Source: Thysanoteuthis rhombus
Lineage: Eukaryota; Mollusca; Cephalopoda; Oegopsida; Thysanoteuthidae
NCBI GenBank assembly: GCA_963457665.1
Contig: OY735207.1
Span: 58,390,113 to 58,454,112 of the forward strand
Length of the DNA stretch: 64,000 nucleotides
Direction of reading: 5' to 3'
Shown here: piece after piece, positions 33,705 to 47,371 of the stretch
Position numbering within the stretch: position 1 is the first letter of the stretch
Layout: each line of letters begins with the position of its first letter
Notes under the pieces: generated by a model
Seen by the model: the letters and a program-made list of their open reading frames with translations, nothing else
What the model was told of the DNA's origin: nothing
Databases searched by the model: none
Made by a program: the position numbers and the translations under genes

Positions 33705-35935
33705 CAGCTTGGCAAGCATCCTCCACAGCCATGCTGACTTCAAAACATATTGAACTTTCCTCTCCTTTGGAAACTTTCCACAAGGTTATGAGGAAAGGGT
33801 TGGAACACAGCATTTTCCCCATTCTAATTGTCCAGTAAGTGCACCTCAAAGTTGTTCATTTAACAACACTGGTCGATCGGGGCCCAAAGGGGTTGATCCT
33901 GGAAGCAGAAAACATGAATTTGGCGGATGGTTTCACTCAATGAAATATCTTAGGAATTAGGAATTGATATCAAAGGCGTGGCTAAATCAGTGGGGTATTT
34001 GAAAACGCTTCCCAAAGCCCCCTGAAGGTTTCATAAATAAAATTTCACCCAGTGTTTTTCAATCAATATCATACAACAAGAATATATTTGTAAATATATG
34101 GATTGCACGAATGACAACTCAGATTTTGGGATCGTTTTTCACCAATCCATTGATAGCACATGATTATGCAGTGAAAATTGCTAAAAACTTATCAGGGGCA
34201 GGAGTAGCAAATACCAAATTGAACGTATTTCTGGGTATCATTAGGCTAAAATATTCAATTTTCCGACCATGTAGCGCCATTGATCTGGCATGTACACACA
34301 ACACTTAGATAGATAGATGGATAGATAGATAGATAGCAAATGAGTCAAAATCAATTAAAAACTGAGGAAACCTTGTTTGGTAATGTTGACTGTTTTGGTT
34401 CACAGATTTTGAACAGTAATTGATCGTTAAATGATTTATTCAGCGGATGGGGGAACAATAACGATTTAACGCCATCGGACAATATTGGCGGGAAAAAAAT
34501 AGATGAAAGGTGAAGAAGGAATGCATAAATTTGCTGAACGAGCCCCGAAAAAGGTGACCATGGGGAAAAATTCTTGAACAGGAAAAGAAGTAAATCGAGA
34601 CCAAAAAAATAAAAGAAACTTTCCCCTTTTGGGGTGATTTACGAACCGAGCTTAGATTCACAAAAATTCAGGAAAACTCTGCAGCTAACAGAAAGTACTG
34701 AACCGTTACAGGATTATTTGCTAATCCTCTTAGAATTTCGTACTCCATTGTTTCACTTCGGTGACCTTTATTCTTGTGCACCATCCCCCGCCCCATATAA
34801 TGCAATATGTCACTCTAGTGTGGCGAAAAGGGATAGCAAGTGTGCTGGAAAAATCCAAGGACAATCAAATGAACATAGGAGCATTCACGCATAGAAACCC
34901 ATAAAAGTTTGCAGATTTAGGGCTATCTGTCTTAGCCATTTAGTAGAGTGTAGTGTGTTATTACTGGAGGCTTTTTTAACCTTTATATTTAGTATTACGA
35001 TTATAATATTATTTCTCATCTGTAAATCATGGAAAATTATGTGTTCAAGAGGAAAACAAGAATATAAAGCTGGCATGTTAGGCCAATATCTTTTCCGTGG
35101 TTGAATGTAGACAAGAACAGTATGGAAGCCTGAAATGGCATATTTCTCACAGATACAAACAAATTATCAGCCTAAAAAACAGTTTGGGCTCTGGATCGAA
35201 GAGGCAACAGGGCCGTATTATGCTTGTCTGAGGACCGTTGCATAGGTTATAAAAGGACCTCAAATTGAGAGAATACACATAAATATAAAATCACGTACAT
35301 TTTTTCACTTGCAAAGTAATTATTCAATTTTGTTTGCTGTACAGACAGGTAATGCGACAAATATACCTGATAATTAAGTAATAGTATCAATTTGCTTTCG
35401 TTTTGATAGTGACATTAGTTTCAAATACCTTCGTATTTATCTGTTGTATATATAACACAAAAATACTACGCTCCCATTAATTACTGTATGGAGTTGATAG
35501 CTGAAGTTAGAGGATATAATTGGATGAAATAGTTACCCTCAAACACTCAGCCGTTCATAAAAACTCAGGGCGATATAGTTATACAGATATAGTACACGTA
35601 CTGAATCAATGAATCGAAATTGATGGCTCACAATCATTTTGCACAAAGCCCTTGGGATTGCCTGGCCTATAGCATATGCTACTTTTGCTACATAGTTAAT
35701 TTGGCAATGCAGTACGATACATCAAAAGTAAAAAATAATGCTTATGAGTTTTCAAACGAGAAACACATCAATTTTACTGATTAAAAGTAAATTTTACTCT
35801 TTACAAAGGAGATATCTCTACTCATCACAAGCATGGCAAATTCACCTATTGATTTGCATATTTCTACCTAAAGCATATTTTCGATTTACAATCTTTACTT
35901 TCTCCCGAACGAATTGAAAAGTAAAGGAGGCTAAT
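33705..35935. other. A+T-rich DNA, little recognised
   Basis: A short GATA run lies at about 34308-34336. Weak open frames (34111-34308, 34634-34894) show no known domain. The first 200 bp may belong to the 5S-derived element. Confidence 0.45.
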
Positions 35936-35936
35936 T

Positions 35937-36265
35937 GAAAAATAAAGCAAGCAAATTATAATACACAGCAAGCAAATTATAATACACAGCAAGCAAATTG
36001 AAGCCTAAAGCAACTGAATTTCAAAATACACCAAGAAAATCGGAAAGACAAGCCAACTGAACTGTGGCACTGATTTTTGATTTGCCTGGCGCAATTTCTA
36101 ATTTTAATTTTCAAATTCTGCTGCCTTTATTTCTTAATTTGATTGCCATACTTTTGAAACTGCAGGGCGTGAAAATTCGATCGCTGCAGTTTATATATGG
36201 GTTGCTGCATTCTTAAATTTGATTGTGGTATTTATAAATTTGCTTTCTTTATTCTTCAAGTTACT
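35937..36265. repeat. Minisatellite with strand switch (inverted array)
   Basis: The left part repeats AGCAAGCAAATTATAATACAC (near 35950, 35975 and 36000, then degenerate). The right part carries the complement-like unit (ATTTATAAATTTGCTTTC near 36230, TTGATTGTGG, TTGATTGCCA). The array is thus an imperfect inverted pair about a centre near 36090. Confidence 0.55.
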
Positions 36266-36556
36266 CTAGATAAGGTATGATTGCGTAGTGATTCAGCTGT
36301 CAAAATGTGTTTTTTAATTTCTGAAATGGAATATGTTCATAGTTCATATGATAATACGTTCGCAACGTAGTGATGTTGTTTTTTAAAGCCTGGATTAAAA
36401 AAAAATTGTTTAAAGTTCAATTTATCCATCAAGAATATAATTGCGATTTGAACCAATCTGTAAAGATCACTGTAGCAGTGATTTTGTGTTCCAAGTTGAG
36501 ATATCTAAAATTTTTCACGAAAAGAGTATGAGAATATCTAAAGCAAAATTCTCAGG

Positions 36557-36852
36557 CAGTGGCTCTCAGCCTTTTTTGTCCGTTGATCCTTTTCAAAAAA
36601 TTTGCGATTTTTATCAGCCATCTCAAAGATCACCTAACTCAAAAAGTGCATTCAAAATGATATGCACACACAATTGATGATCTTCCATTATTCTTGGATC
36701 ACCAAGTATGGATTTACTCAAGGAAAAGTAACTTAACTATAGAAGCAGTGACAAAAGATCAATATTTCAGCATTTCAAATTTGCCTTTTTCTGGATCCTG
36801 AAACCTTAAAATTCCTTTAAGGGAGGACCACTTCCTGGTTCATAACTCATAC
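36557..36852. mobile_element. hAT-like DNA transposon relic
   Basis: The left end, CAGTGGCTCTCAGCCTTTTT, matches the common hAT terminus type CAGTGGTTCTCAACC. A decayed right end, CACTTCCTGGTTCATAACTC, lies near 36828-36850. The interior has GTTGATCC / GGATCACC pairs typical of such relics. There is no transposase frame. The right boundary is approximate. Confidence 0.45.
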
Positions 36853-36859
36853 CGTGCTA

Positions 36860-37780
36860 CTGTAAGGTCTTGTGGGCAGTCAGTGGTATGTATAGTAGTT
36901 TCTGTAATAGTTTTCGTCTACCTTCAGCTCATCAAAATTAGGTCTCAACAGACCTTTATTGCCAAGAACTAGTGAGAGAAGTGAATATAGTTGACCGAGA
37001 GTGCTCAAACAGAGTGACAGGAAAACCTGCACAGTGACTTCTATTCGATACACTTTCACAGCGACATCGTAATGGTCAAATACACAAATGTACGTAAGAA
37101 ATTACGGACAAACCTTTCTTCCCCTACCACGACACTTTTTTGCACAAGCATTCAATCGTTTTTTGTTCTTTCAAGTAAGCGATTGCTAATCGCTACAATG
37201 AATAATAAGTTGCATTTTAATTGTAGGATTGCATTTTAATACCAGTACGGTAAATAATTGTTACAACTACAGTTCAATTTGTTTTTTACAGTTCTTTTCC
37301 TCGGCCATATTGTGATTACTCAATCCGTTGAACGCACTTCACCTCCCAAAAAAGACATATTCATGTGACACTACGACTTTCAACATACTAAAAACATAGG
37401 CTCCAGTAGTAATCAGAGAGATTACAATAGTAAATGACACAAGAGAATACTATGGATAGAATATTGTTAAACAACTGTCAAAGTCGGAGGCTTGAGTTGA
37501 CTGGCGTTTTTTCTACCGTAACAAGAATAAGAATGACTAGCACAAGAACAATCTGCACCTAATTTTGTGAAGTGAACTCTTCGTCCTGTCACGTTGAATC
37601 AAACTGATTAATAGAATTAACATTACCTTACCATGATTCGAAATCACGACCAAGGGATCAGTAGACTCAGCAAAACTTAAAAGTATTACATATCCAGGGA
37701 AATATATCTCATGAAATAGCGCGAGCTTATTTAACTTTAATAAATAGATGCTTCCATACTGAAAAATATATATTTTCATA
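36860..37780. other. A+T-rich DNA, nothing recognised
   Basis: No supported feature. Confidence 0.5.
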
Positions 37781-37784
37781 ATTT

Positions 37785-37890
37785 TGAATTTATTATATGT
37801 ATAATACAAAAATTGCAATAATCAGTTTCAGTCGGAATTGAAGTTGAGTTTAGCCCCCGAGCAGTCAGACTTGTCATTATCTTTGTCACA
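37785..37890 (+). repeat. Unnamed interspersed repeat R-A, copy 1
   Basis: The core AATACAAAAATTGCAATAATC is followed by TCGGAATTG and GAGCAGTCAGACTTGTCA. The same order of blocks appears at 40530-40610 and, on the other strand, at 63600-63730. Class unknown. Confidence 0.55.
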
Positions 37891-38489
37891 ATCTTCTGAA
37901 AATAAAAAGCTTATCGCCTAAATCCGATTTGTGCGACACAAATTTAAACAAAGCCAGACGCCCAAAAAAATAGAAGCAGAAAATAAAGATAAGGATTGAT
38001 GGCAATAAACATTTCATAAAATGATTTACTTCTGATTCCATAAGATCTGGCTGTTTTTGACTAATTTTGGGGATGAATACAATAGTTGCAGACATTTGAT
38101 AGATTTAATTTATTCAGTTGTTCTTATCTTACAACGCTCAGAAAAAAGTCGCAAATTGATTCGAAAATGTAGCAACAGAAATGTTTTAAGGTCAGAAAAA
38201 CATATTTGAAAGATTTCGAATTTGTGAGAAAAACAAGACCATGTTTGGCAGCTCTAGGGTCAAAGCGTAATAAAACAAATCAGCCAGAGTTGAATGAGTG
38301 AATTCGTCAGCACCTTTGTGTACGTAACTCTTATTCAAGCCACCGTGGCTTCTGGTGAGGTCATTGTTATTGTCGTGACGAACGAAAATGTTGTCAAAAC
38401 TCAATAGTAGGAGACTGAATATTTTTCATTACAGGAATTAAATGTTTACAAAAAAACGAGGAGCGCAAGTTGACACGTCGGGGCATCTC

Positions 38490-38548
<59 letters not shown>

Positions 38549-40529
38549 TACTCATGTATTAAATTCAAAAGTCTTTTAGATTCAAATGTCTAACGAATTC
38601 ACGATGATGGTCAACCCTAGATGTTTGCTCAAAGGAAAACTCAGTTCAAAATGTGTCTAATTTTGACAGTACTTAGCAAAATCTATTTCTATAAAAAAGA
38701 TATCAAAAAAGCTCACCACTGCAGCCCCTAAAAGGTCGAATAATCATTTTCCAGAGACTAAAAAAGAAAAGCATTTGTAGATTTGGACTAGTGGAGTAAC
38801 GATGCAAATTTTCAAGTCTGTTAATAAAACAGTATTAGTTATAAATACTGCTTTTTTTCTTTCCTTCTTTCTCCCTTTTTTTCTTTCAAGTATTTTATTT
38901 TCATTCATGTCAAGAATTGATCGTAAAAAACAGATGTGATATAATGTGACGTGAAACGGTATTTTTTTCTTTCATCCTTCTTAAAACACTCAACCTAATT
39001 AAGATAAGAGTTTCGTTTCTTTGCTACAAAGGTTTCCCAACTCTCTTTAACCACCTATTCTTCAGATAGCTTGATTCTTCACAAACCCCGTTAACTAAGT
39101 CAAATCTGGTCTCAACATGAAAATGTTTGCGTTGTTAAACATATCGATCTACGTCGCAGTTAAAAATAATTTTTTATATCAGCTATGATATGGACTGTTT
39201 CCGGACAGGACCCAGTTATTTTAAATATCTTGAAAACCAATTGCGTAGCCTACATGTGGTTAGGTAGCCAATTGAAAAAAATTATTGTTACTGAGTAAAT
39301 ACTGAACAGATACTCCACCATGGGGTTACTCAGTCGGATATTAAACGTTATTTTGTGACAATCGAATTTGCAATGACTGAGCCTGTCCAACCTTCATATA
39401 TCGTGTGGATTTGATCTTTTTTTTCTCTACGAAATATCCCGTCATGTCCTTCTCAATTGTCAAAATTTAGCTCCTACCATCTTATATCAAAGCTGAAATT
39501 GTCATTGAACGGAGAAGATTTCCAACTATTGACAATATTGAGGAGAACTACTGATGGAAATCCTAAAAAAGGACTCTGCAGATTGTTTTGGGAAGTTGGA
39601 GGAACCCTGAGATAACTGTATGAGGCCTCAGAGGGGATAATTTGAAGAGGGGGGGGTGCCATTGTCTCGTCGCTTTTGGAGACTTGGTGAACGCAAGTCT
39701 CCTTCCCCATACGACCATTTAACATCGAGCAAGACTCAAGACTAGTTGATTTTCTACTTATATAATAAACAGGGCGATTTTCTTGATTCTGTGGTCACAC
39801 TTATAGGTTTTAAATTTGCTAATAGAAATATTTGCTTTCAACCATTTCGAATAACGGACTCTTCTACCGTTGAAATGATTTGTTTTGTTCCTTTTCTTTG
39901 GAAAGTCAACTTGAAGAATCAAATACTGAATAGTCCCTGCTTTTTGAAAGATAGCTCCTCGCCTTTTTTTTTGAGAAAGGCAGAATTAGTGTCTACCTTT
40001 TGTTTAGCAACAACCACCATAGAGGCAACACTCGCCCTCTCTCCTTCTCGTCTATAATCTAGTCTCTTGTATTTCCATAAACACGACCTTTGATGACTTA
40101 GCCTGACATACAAACCTCATCATTGTAATGGCCTACGAAAAGAGCTTACAAACCAGCATAACTCGGCAACGTATTCAAAATGGCCTATCAAAAAAATTAG
40201 TCTGGCATAACGCTACAAGTGGTGAGCATCTAGTAAATACTCGATTAACTTGCACATCAACAATCATGCCATAGTGCCAAAGCTCGTTGTATACAAAGTC
40301 TATCTGAAAAGTATCCTGCCAATCAATATTAATTCAATAATAGCCTGACCAGGACATGGTATTTCACTCTTGAATTGAAATAGCTCTCGTACACACGTCG
40401 AATCATTCTTTCATATATATACACTTATTTTTTTTCAAATTTAGAAACATAGATTCTATATCAACACGAATTTCTTTCATATCTATATGTTTCCAGTTAT
40501 ATTTATGGATGGTCGATAGGAGGGTACGT
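37891..40529. other. A+T-rich DNA with a (TCTA)n/(TC)n run
   Basis: A TCTA run passes into TC at about 38488-38548. Otherwise no supported feature. Frames at 39474-39725 and 39746-40057 have no recognisable domain. Confidence 0.5.
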
Positions 40530-40610
40530 CGTATGTCCAGATGTACAATACAAAAGTTGCAGTGATCAGTTGCAAGGCGGAGGGAAAGGCTGTTAGAAAC
40601 CGTCATTCAG
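40530..40610 (+). repeat. Unnamed interspersed repeat R-A, copy 2
   Basis: The core AATACAAAAGTTGCAGTGATC at 40548 matches copy 1 and copy 3. Confidence 0.5.
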
Positions 40611-40709
40611 GCTGTCAATGTAAATTTTAGGAACTGTCCATAAAAATTGTCACCGGAAGTCTCAATATAGGCGTCTCCAGTTTCTTAAGTCAATTAATCT
40701 GTCAGTGTG

Positions 40710-41305
40710 ACTGGCTGGCTGATTATCAATTGACACAGAAAAAGTGTTCCTTTGGACCAAATTGGAAGAATGAATTTTCGAAAAAAGATGCTGAACGAAA
40801 TTTATTAGTTTGTTTCGAGGTGAATTTCTTATTGAATATGAGAAATATTACTTTGAGAAGTACCAATGAATTAACGTGTAAAAATTTAATTTTTAACACT
40901 TTTCCCGATGAATGTATTTATTCGTGCGTCACGTGCATAGGCCACACTAATGGAACTATAGGGTTAAAAATGTGAGCATTTATTTTTTACTATGTGTAGG
41001 TGAAACTTTTCTGTTGTTTGTGCTTTATTTTTTCGTTTTTTTTAATTCCCCGTTAAATAATTTTTAGTGCGGTGGCGTCGATAGAGAGTTTCAGCTAAAT
41101 TGGTTCCGTGGTTTATGTACAACAGCATTCACTTTCGTCCTTTGAATATTTGGACTTTTTTAGCAATCATTAACCCTAAAAAGGTGAGAGACGTAACTCA
41201 TTCATTGATCAACCCTTTTCTGTCCATCATTTTTTTCATTGATCAGTGCCAACAAGGCATACTGCCAAATGATCATGGTCACGTTACAGTTTCTATTGAG
41301 TGATT
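40710..41305 (+). repeat. Unnamed interspersed repeat R-B, copy 1
   Basis: It opens with GACTGGCTGGCTG near 40709. It contains AATGGAACTATAGGGTTAAAA near 40952 and TTGGTTCCGTGGTTT, and ends with TTTCTATTGAGTGATTA at 41289-41304. Matching blocks in the same order occur at 61905-62335 and 63208-63597. No protein is seen, so it may be a non-autonomous element. Confidence 0.6.
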
Positions 41306-41309
41306 AACC

Positions 41310-41607
41310 GGATTGGTTTCGTTTTGGAAGTCGAACTGTTCCTTTATGTTTATTGTCCCCGCCCAATCCACCACTGTATATCCACACACCTAATCGTGAA
41401 CTGCTTTGAAAGTTAAAATCACAATATGATTGGCCAACAGATAACGAATGAAGTAAAGTGAGCAAAACAATTTCCATTTCCATGAAGTCGGTCGCAGGTG
41501 TTTTACGAATTTTCTTGCCACTTGAATGATATGTAATAAGGAAGTAGAGCAACCCTGGAGAATGAAAATACGATCTATTCATTATAACAAATAAATGTTG
41601 CCAGCAG

Positions 41608-41659
<52 letters not shown>

Positions 41660-42745
41660 TACGGGTCTGCAATGTGACAGGTATCTTCGCATTTCTAACG
41701 GTGCCAGTAGCTGCTGCTATTTCGAGATCAAACTGAATTCACGGAGAATTAATCTGCGATAATAACCAACCTTAGATGGTAAGCAATAATAGTTTCCTTT
41801 AAGCTATGGGCGCACTCACATTTTGTAACCAGCACATGAAGGAAATCAATGTGCTCAGAGAGGTTAGTTATCTAAAAGAGTGTAGTCATTGATAGACGTA
41901 TAAATAATTCAACCATTTCTGTCAAGTAGAACTTATAATGTATAAATCGATTGGAGCTATTATCATTAATTTACATTGACATAACATTTCATAAAAAATG
42001 GCATTTTATTTAAAGGGAAAACGGACAGGACGAAATAGTTCAATGTACTGAATAAATTTAAGCTAAAAAAATTACTTTGTATGATACCGTCATACTTGTA
42101 CTATGTTAAAACATGCCAATGGATCTGTATCAGCCATGAATTACGCTGCGCCAAAATACTTTTGAAACTATTTCAAGTTTATTATTACACAAGCATTCAA
42201 TGTGAACATAGTTTTTTTTAGCTTGTGAAAAGATTGCCCGAAGACCAATAAAAATTAAAGGGAACATCGTAGACAAACTCATCTATCTATTTCATTTGTA
42301 ATTGTCTAGCATAAGCAGGGACAGAAGATTGTGACTTGAACGAGATAGAGCAGAAGGTATTTTATTCATCTAATAAAGAAAATCAAAAGTGTGACACTGC
42401 TTTTAGGATAGCTAGATTGATTCAAGCGATTTTCAGTCAAACCTGATGCTTATTATCGAAAATGGAAAACTACAGACAACGCTACAAACTCACCTAAAAA
42501 TATGTGAGTTTCTTAATACTTTGTCTATAACAATGAATTATGCCACTTAAAGAATGAAATTCCACTGATTATAGTTTCATTTACACACCAATTGAAACTA
42601 CTTCACTGAAAAATTTCAGCAGTTTTCCTTTTTCGTATTTATTTGACTTGACTATCTTGTGTTGAACAAAATTTGAACAACCGTGGAGGTTCTATCTCCC
42701 TTTAGTTTATTTGTATCTTCCAGTGCTTTCGGCCATGCATTTTGT
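41310..42745. other. A+T-rich DNA with one (TA)n run
   Basis: A TA run at 41611-41654. Nothing else supported. Confidence 0.5.
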
Positions 42746-42749
42746 CTAC

Positions 42750-43045
42750 AGATATGATAGCTGGCATCAGTACTTCACTAAACTGCTTCAACGAAGTTCT
42801 TTTATTTTATTTTTGATTTTTTGGGGTTCTGTTATGATGGGTTTTCTAATACCATCTTGTTTCTCGAGAATCTAAATGTTTTGTAGATGCTTTTATCCTA
42901 TATTTTAGATGTTTTCTAGTAAAATCAACATCAGGTTGTTCCAGAATCTACATGTTTATAAATGTATTTCAATCTATTTCAGATATTTTCTAGTGAAAAA
43001 TGCCAGTGATAATTGGAATTCATCCTGATCATATTTATTCTTCTT
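42750..43045 (+). repeat. Unnamed interspersed repeat R-C, copies 1a/1b
   Basis: Two adjacent units share TCTAAATGTTTTGTAGATG / TCTACATGTTTATAAATG, TTTCAGATATTTTCTAGTG and ATCATATTTATTCTTCTTTC. The family recurs at 43510-43735 (same strand) and 61065-61245 (opposite strand). Confidence 0.6.
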
Positions 43046-43509
43046 TCAAAACTATTCACATGACAAATTTTGACGTTATAGTTGATAAATTATCGACTGG
43101 AATGCCAAGTTTATTCTTATCTCTGATCCCTGCTATTTATTCCCTACCATAGATCGATGGCCTTAGGAGAGTTTTGATAAGAAAAATTTACTGCGAAATT
43201 AATTTCAAGGAAAATAGCATCCGTATAATGATATTAATAGTTCGGTCGCAGTAGAAATTCGAATATATCCGTGAACGTTTCATCGGCAGTCAACCTGGGT
43301 AAGTATACAATTATATATTCGGGTATCTGGAGAGAGATGAATTCGTATAAACATATAATGATGAATATCTATCACTTCCCTTACGTAAAGGTAGGAACAA
43401 ATTGAACTGTCGTAGCCAACAAAGATGGTTTTACTCCTTTTTTATTTCGAGTGTATTTAAGTATTGATATGTTCGTGTGTTTCAGCGTCCTTGCCCATAC
43501 TGTTTCGTC

Positions 43510-43735
43510 AAAAGACATTAAAATTGGCATCACTACTCCACTGAACCCCTTCTATACCCCTTTATTACCATTTTCGACGTTATTAGGTTTCATTTTTATG
43601 ATTTTATAAATAACATCTGGATTCTCCAAAATCTAGACGTTTTTAGATGGTTTTTATCTCAATTTCAGATACTTTCCACAGGAAAATGCTAGCAGTCATA
43701 AATAAAAACTTATTCTGACCATATTTATTCTCCAA
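43510..43735 (+). repeat. Unnamed interspersed repeat R-C, copy 2
   Basis: Contains TCTAGACGTTTTTAGATGG, ATTTCAGATACTTTCCACAGG and TCTGACCATATTTATTCTCC in the same order as copy 1. Confidence 0.6.
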
Positions 43736-44103
43736 TGGAATCTTTTTTTCATGAATTAGAAAGAATCCCAATTATTTATAGTGATGGCGACACCTATTGA
43801 CCGAATGTGAACATTTTTTTACGCACATGTAATATTTTTTCGAATTTGCAATAACAACTCTTATACTAGTTATAAAGAATTTGTAAACACACATGCACAT
43901 ACGTACACACACACACATACATAGTAATATAATATCGAATTATGTTTAAAACATTAGGCCTTTCGGAAATCTTACATCATTTGCATTAACAGATATTTGG
44001 ATATTATTGATTGAAATAACAAATTTCTTTAAAATCTTATGCATTATACATCTTCAGTGTTTAAAGCCGTTACGCTTTCTATTCTACACACATGCACACA
44101 CAC

Positions 44104-44374
<271 letters not shown>

Positions 44375-44576
44375 GAATTAGGTTAACAAATTTTGCAATG
44401 AAGATTTTGAAAAATCAAACTTCTTAATAAAGGTTTTGAGGTATGATATTTTTCATTAAGACCACACAAGCCTTCTGGAGATATATAAGGAACCAGTTAA
44501 GGCTCCTCATAAATAGATATAACTCAAAACTATAACTAAAAGGTTTGTCTTTCCTTTTTCGCACTTTTCTTATATT

Positions 44577-44578
<2 letters not shown>

Positions 44579-44663
<85 letters not shown>
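44579..44663. repeat. (TA)n microsatellite, about 85 bp
   Basis: A perfect TA run. Confidence 0.97.
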
Positions 44664-45904
44664 GTGTGTTCTGCCCAAAAAATATCCACTTGATGATCTA
44701 ATTTAGTAACCAGACTAAAGAGGTCTTGCTTATGTACGAGCAGACGCTCTCCGTGGGGTTATTCAGTTGGTAGGGAAGCAATTAGCAATGTTTCAAGCAG
44801 GTTTCATTGGGATGGTTCGTACAATATATTCCATCTCATCATTTTTGATCCGGCCACGTGCCACTCCTGGCGTCTGTGAATAATGTCAAAGAGGATGTGA
44901 CAGAGCAGCTGATGGCAATCCTCGAAGGAGACTTTGGAGTCCGTCCTAGAAAGAAAGGACAGTTTGAATTAGTTATATCCAAAAGAGGGGGGTTCTGAAG
45001 AGGACTAAGATGCCATCGCCATATATTATCTTCTTTTAAAAGATTATTGATTGGTACTTCGTGTAAAGAGGGTGAGACTGACAGACACTGGCAAAGACAG
45101 AAACAGATAAAAAAAAACATACAGACAACGTGACAGAAAGTGGTATTAGATTTGACAAATACATCCCAGTCCACCTTCTCTTCCATCTCCCCTAGATAGA
45201 AATAAACATCCCGGTGTTATTAGTTCAAGCTGTTATGAAGAAAACCCATATTTTCGTACGAATATCTGAGAAAAAGTTTCACTGCAAAACCCTCCCCTAT
45301 TCATTCTCGAGAAGATCATGTGAATCCGTAAACAAATCTTCCGATGTACCTGTTTGGTCCCAGTAAATAAGTAAAAACTTCAGATTTGCCCTTCGCAGCA
45401 GTCGAGCGCTATTCACATGTAGAACGAGTTATACTTAACAAGGACCAACATATAATACACCAAGCTGTGCGTGAATAACATCTCTCAACTGGGAACCACC
45501 ACCGCCTGCTGTGATGGAATTTTCCATTCAAACATATTATAAGAAAGGGAGAAAAAAGAATTCTCACCTTCTATTCGGAAACAACATCTCATTGAATTCG
45601 ATATAATGGTCTTTTCATTGAAATCATTCCACGGGAAGAGTTTATAACAGCCTTTTTTTTCAATCTTTTTAGACTTTGAGAACTTCTGAAAAAGGCTTCT
45701 AGATCTCAAGAAATCCTTGCATATCATATTCGAAGTTTACAGTGTATCCAAAATCCTACATATAATGAAAATTTGCTTCATATCTTTGTTACGAGAAACC
45801 AAGCTCAACCTTTAGGGAAAAAACATTGAGTTTTTTAAAAAAAGGATTTCAACCAATCCATGCTCCCGATAATCAGCTGAAACGTTGAACCAAACCAAGA
45901 GACT
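44664..45904. other. A+T-rich DNA, nothing recognised
   Basis: A minus-strand frame at 44839-45186 has an unusual proline/serine-rich C-terminal half but no domain I recognise. I do not call it a gene. Confidence 0.45.
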
Positions 45905-46277
45905 AACCCTAAAACTGAGAATCACGCAACTTGCATAAGGAAAAAATCATGCTCAACGTCAAATGGAGGGATCACAAGACAGCACAGTATATAAGGAAGT
46001 CCAAGACAAAATAGAATCCATTATAAAACTCAAATGACAATAAACTGGTCACGTTGCAAGTATGTCACACAACAGATGGACATCACAACCCACACCATTG
46101 ATCCCCACAGATCAAATGCTGAACCAAAGCCAACAAAATGTAAGATGGCGAGATAGACTTGACAGGTCCAGTAGGCTCCACTACGTCTACGAAAGAGAGG
46201 TCCAGCGTACCCTGAAGAAGATATATTTCTAGCGACGGATGTTAAAAGACTGATGATGGTGATGACGGTGATGACCC
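45905..46277 (+). mobile_element. RTE-type LINE 3' remnant
   Basis: The plus strand reads MLNVKWRDHKTAQYIRKS, then degraded frames equivalent to the C-terminal RTE block. LTGPVGSTTSTKERS and RRYISSDGC follow shortly before the stop, with an ATGATGGTGATGACGG-type tail. Several stops and frame changes interrupt it. Confidence 0.8.
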
Positions 46278-46319
46278 TTTGAAAAAAAGAAAATAACATA
46301 TTTTGAAAAAAAAACATAA

Positions 46320-46640
46320 TTCCTTTTTTTGCTAATATGGGGTCAAAAAGCAGTCAAGGATAGAATTTTAGAGCTCGGCAAATCTGTTAAACATTTTCTT
46401 CTTATCTCAAGTCTTTTTTTTCTTGCATTGCTTTCCATGAAAGTTTTCATTTTCATTGTTTATTTTTCTGCTGTTGATCAAGTTATTGTTTTGATATATG
46501 GATATCACATCCCTTGAGTATTATTCATTTCCTATATGTGGTTTTCTTCTACTAATTAAACTTGTTGATTTTTTTGCCTCAACGTGTTCTTGAATTTTAT
46601 TACTTCCCTCTCTTTTTGATGTTTCACCGCCAACAAAATA
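46320..46640. other. T-rich DNA, nothing recognised
   Basis: No supported feature. Confidence 0.5.
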
Positions 46641-46649
46641 GGTCATGGT

Positions 46650-47110
46650 GAAGGAGTTAATTGGTGTCTACATGAATTAAAGTATACTATCTCATATCAA
46701 TGAAATTTAGATTCTCACCATACGTTTAATCTTTTCTCTTCTACCCACCCATCAACCCCTGCAATGTAATGAACAAAGGTAAAAATGAAAAAAGATGCTT
46801 ATGTTTTAAACGAAGCAAATTGAACTTCACCATGACTGTAATTTTATTCATTCATTACTCCTCTATGCCAAGCCTGAAGCGTAGCAATTAGGTAATATAG
46901 TATAAATAAACCACAAGGGTATTGACATGGAAAAAAACAGTCCTTTACTCCCCACCTTTGCAAAGTAATGAAATAGGGGCCACAAAGAAAAAGGGTGCTT
47001 ATGTCTTGATAGGAGTAAAAGGGACCTCACTATGAGAGTAATTTCATTCATTCATTACTCCTCCTTCACAAGTTTGTAGCGTAATAGTTATGTTATGAAG
47101 TGTAAATAAA
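46650..47110. repeat. Diverged tandem duplication, 200-bp period
   Basis: CATTCATTACTCCTC is shared at 46850 and 47050. Flanking blocks align: AAAAGATGCTTATGTTTTA / AAGGGTGCTTATGTCTTGA, GAACTTCACCATGACTGTAA / GGACCTCACTATGAGAGTAA, and AGCGTAGCAATTAGGT / AGCGTAATAGTTATGT. Non-coding. Confidence 0.7.
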
Positions 47111-47245
47111 CAACTGGGATATGGACAGATAACAAAAAAACTCGATAATTATAGTATCAGTATCAATACATCAGCTTTATTTGCCTTTGCATGTTATTTT
47201 ATGTGATATATTTATACATATAGGTAACAATTTACTTACAGTAAC

Positions 47246-47247
<2 letters not shown>

Positions 47248-47341
<94 letters not shown>
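47248..47341. repeat. (TA)n microsatellite, about 94 bp
   Basis: The longest perfect TA run in the window. Confidence 0.97.
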
Positions 47342-47343
<2 letters not shown>

Positions 47344-47371
47344 GGGGTTCTATCTATCAACCTTTCCATTA

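Noticed and set aside
34111-34308. 65-codon frame starting MTTQILGSFF
   Set aside because: It is short, unsupported by a domain, and ends in a GATA repeat. It is at chance level for DNA of this composition.
44839-45186. 115-codon minus-strand frame with a Pro/Ser-rich half, faintly similar to 39474-39725
   Set aside because: The similarity is patchy and mostly around G-rich runs. There is no known domain and no supporting splice or start context.
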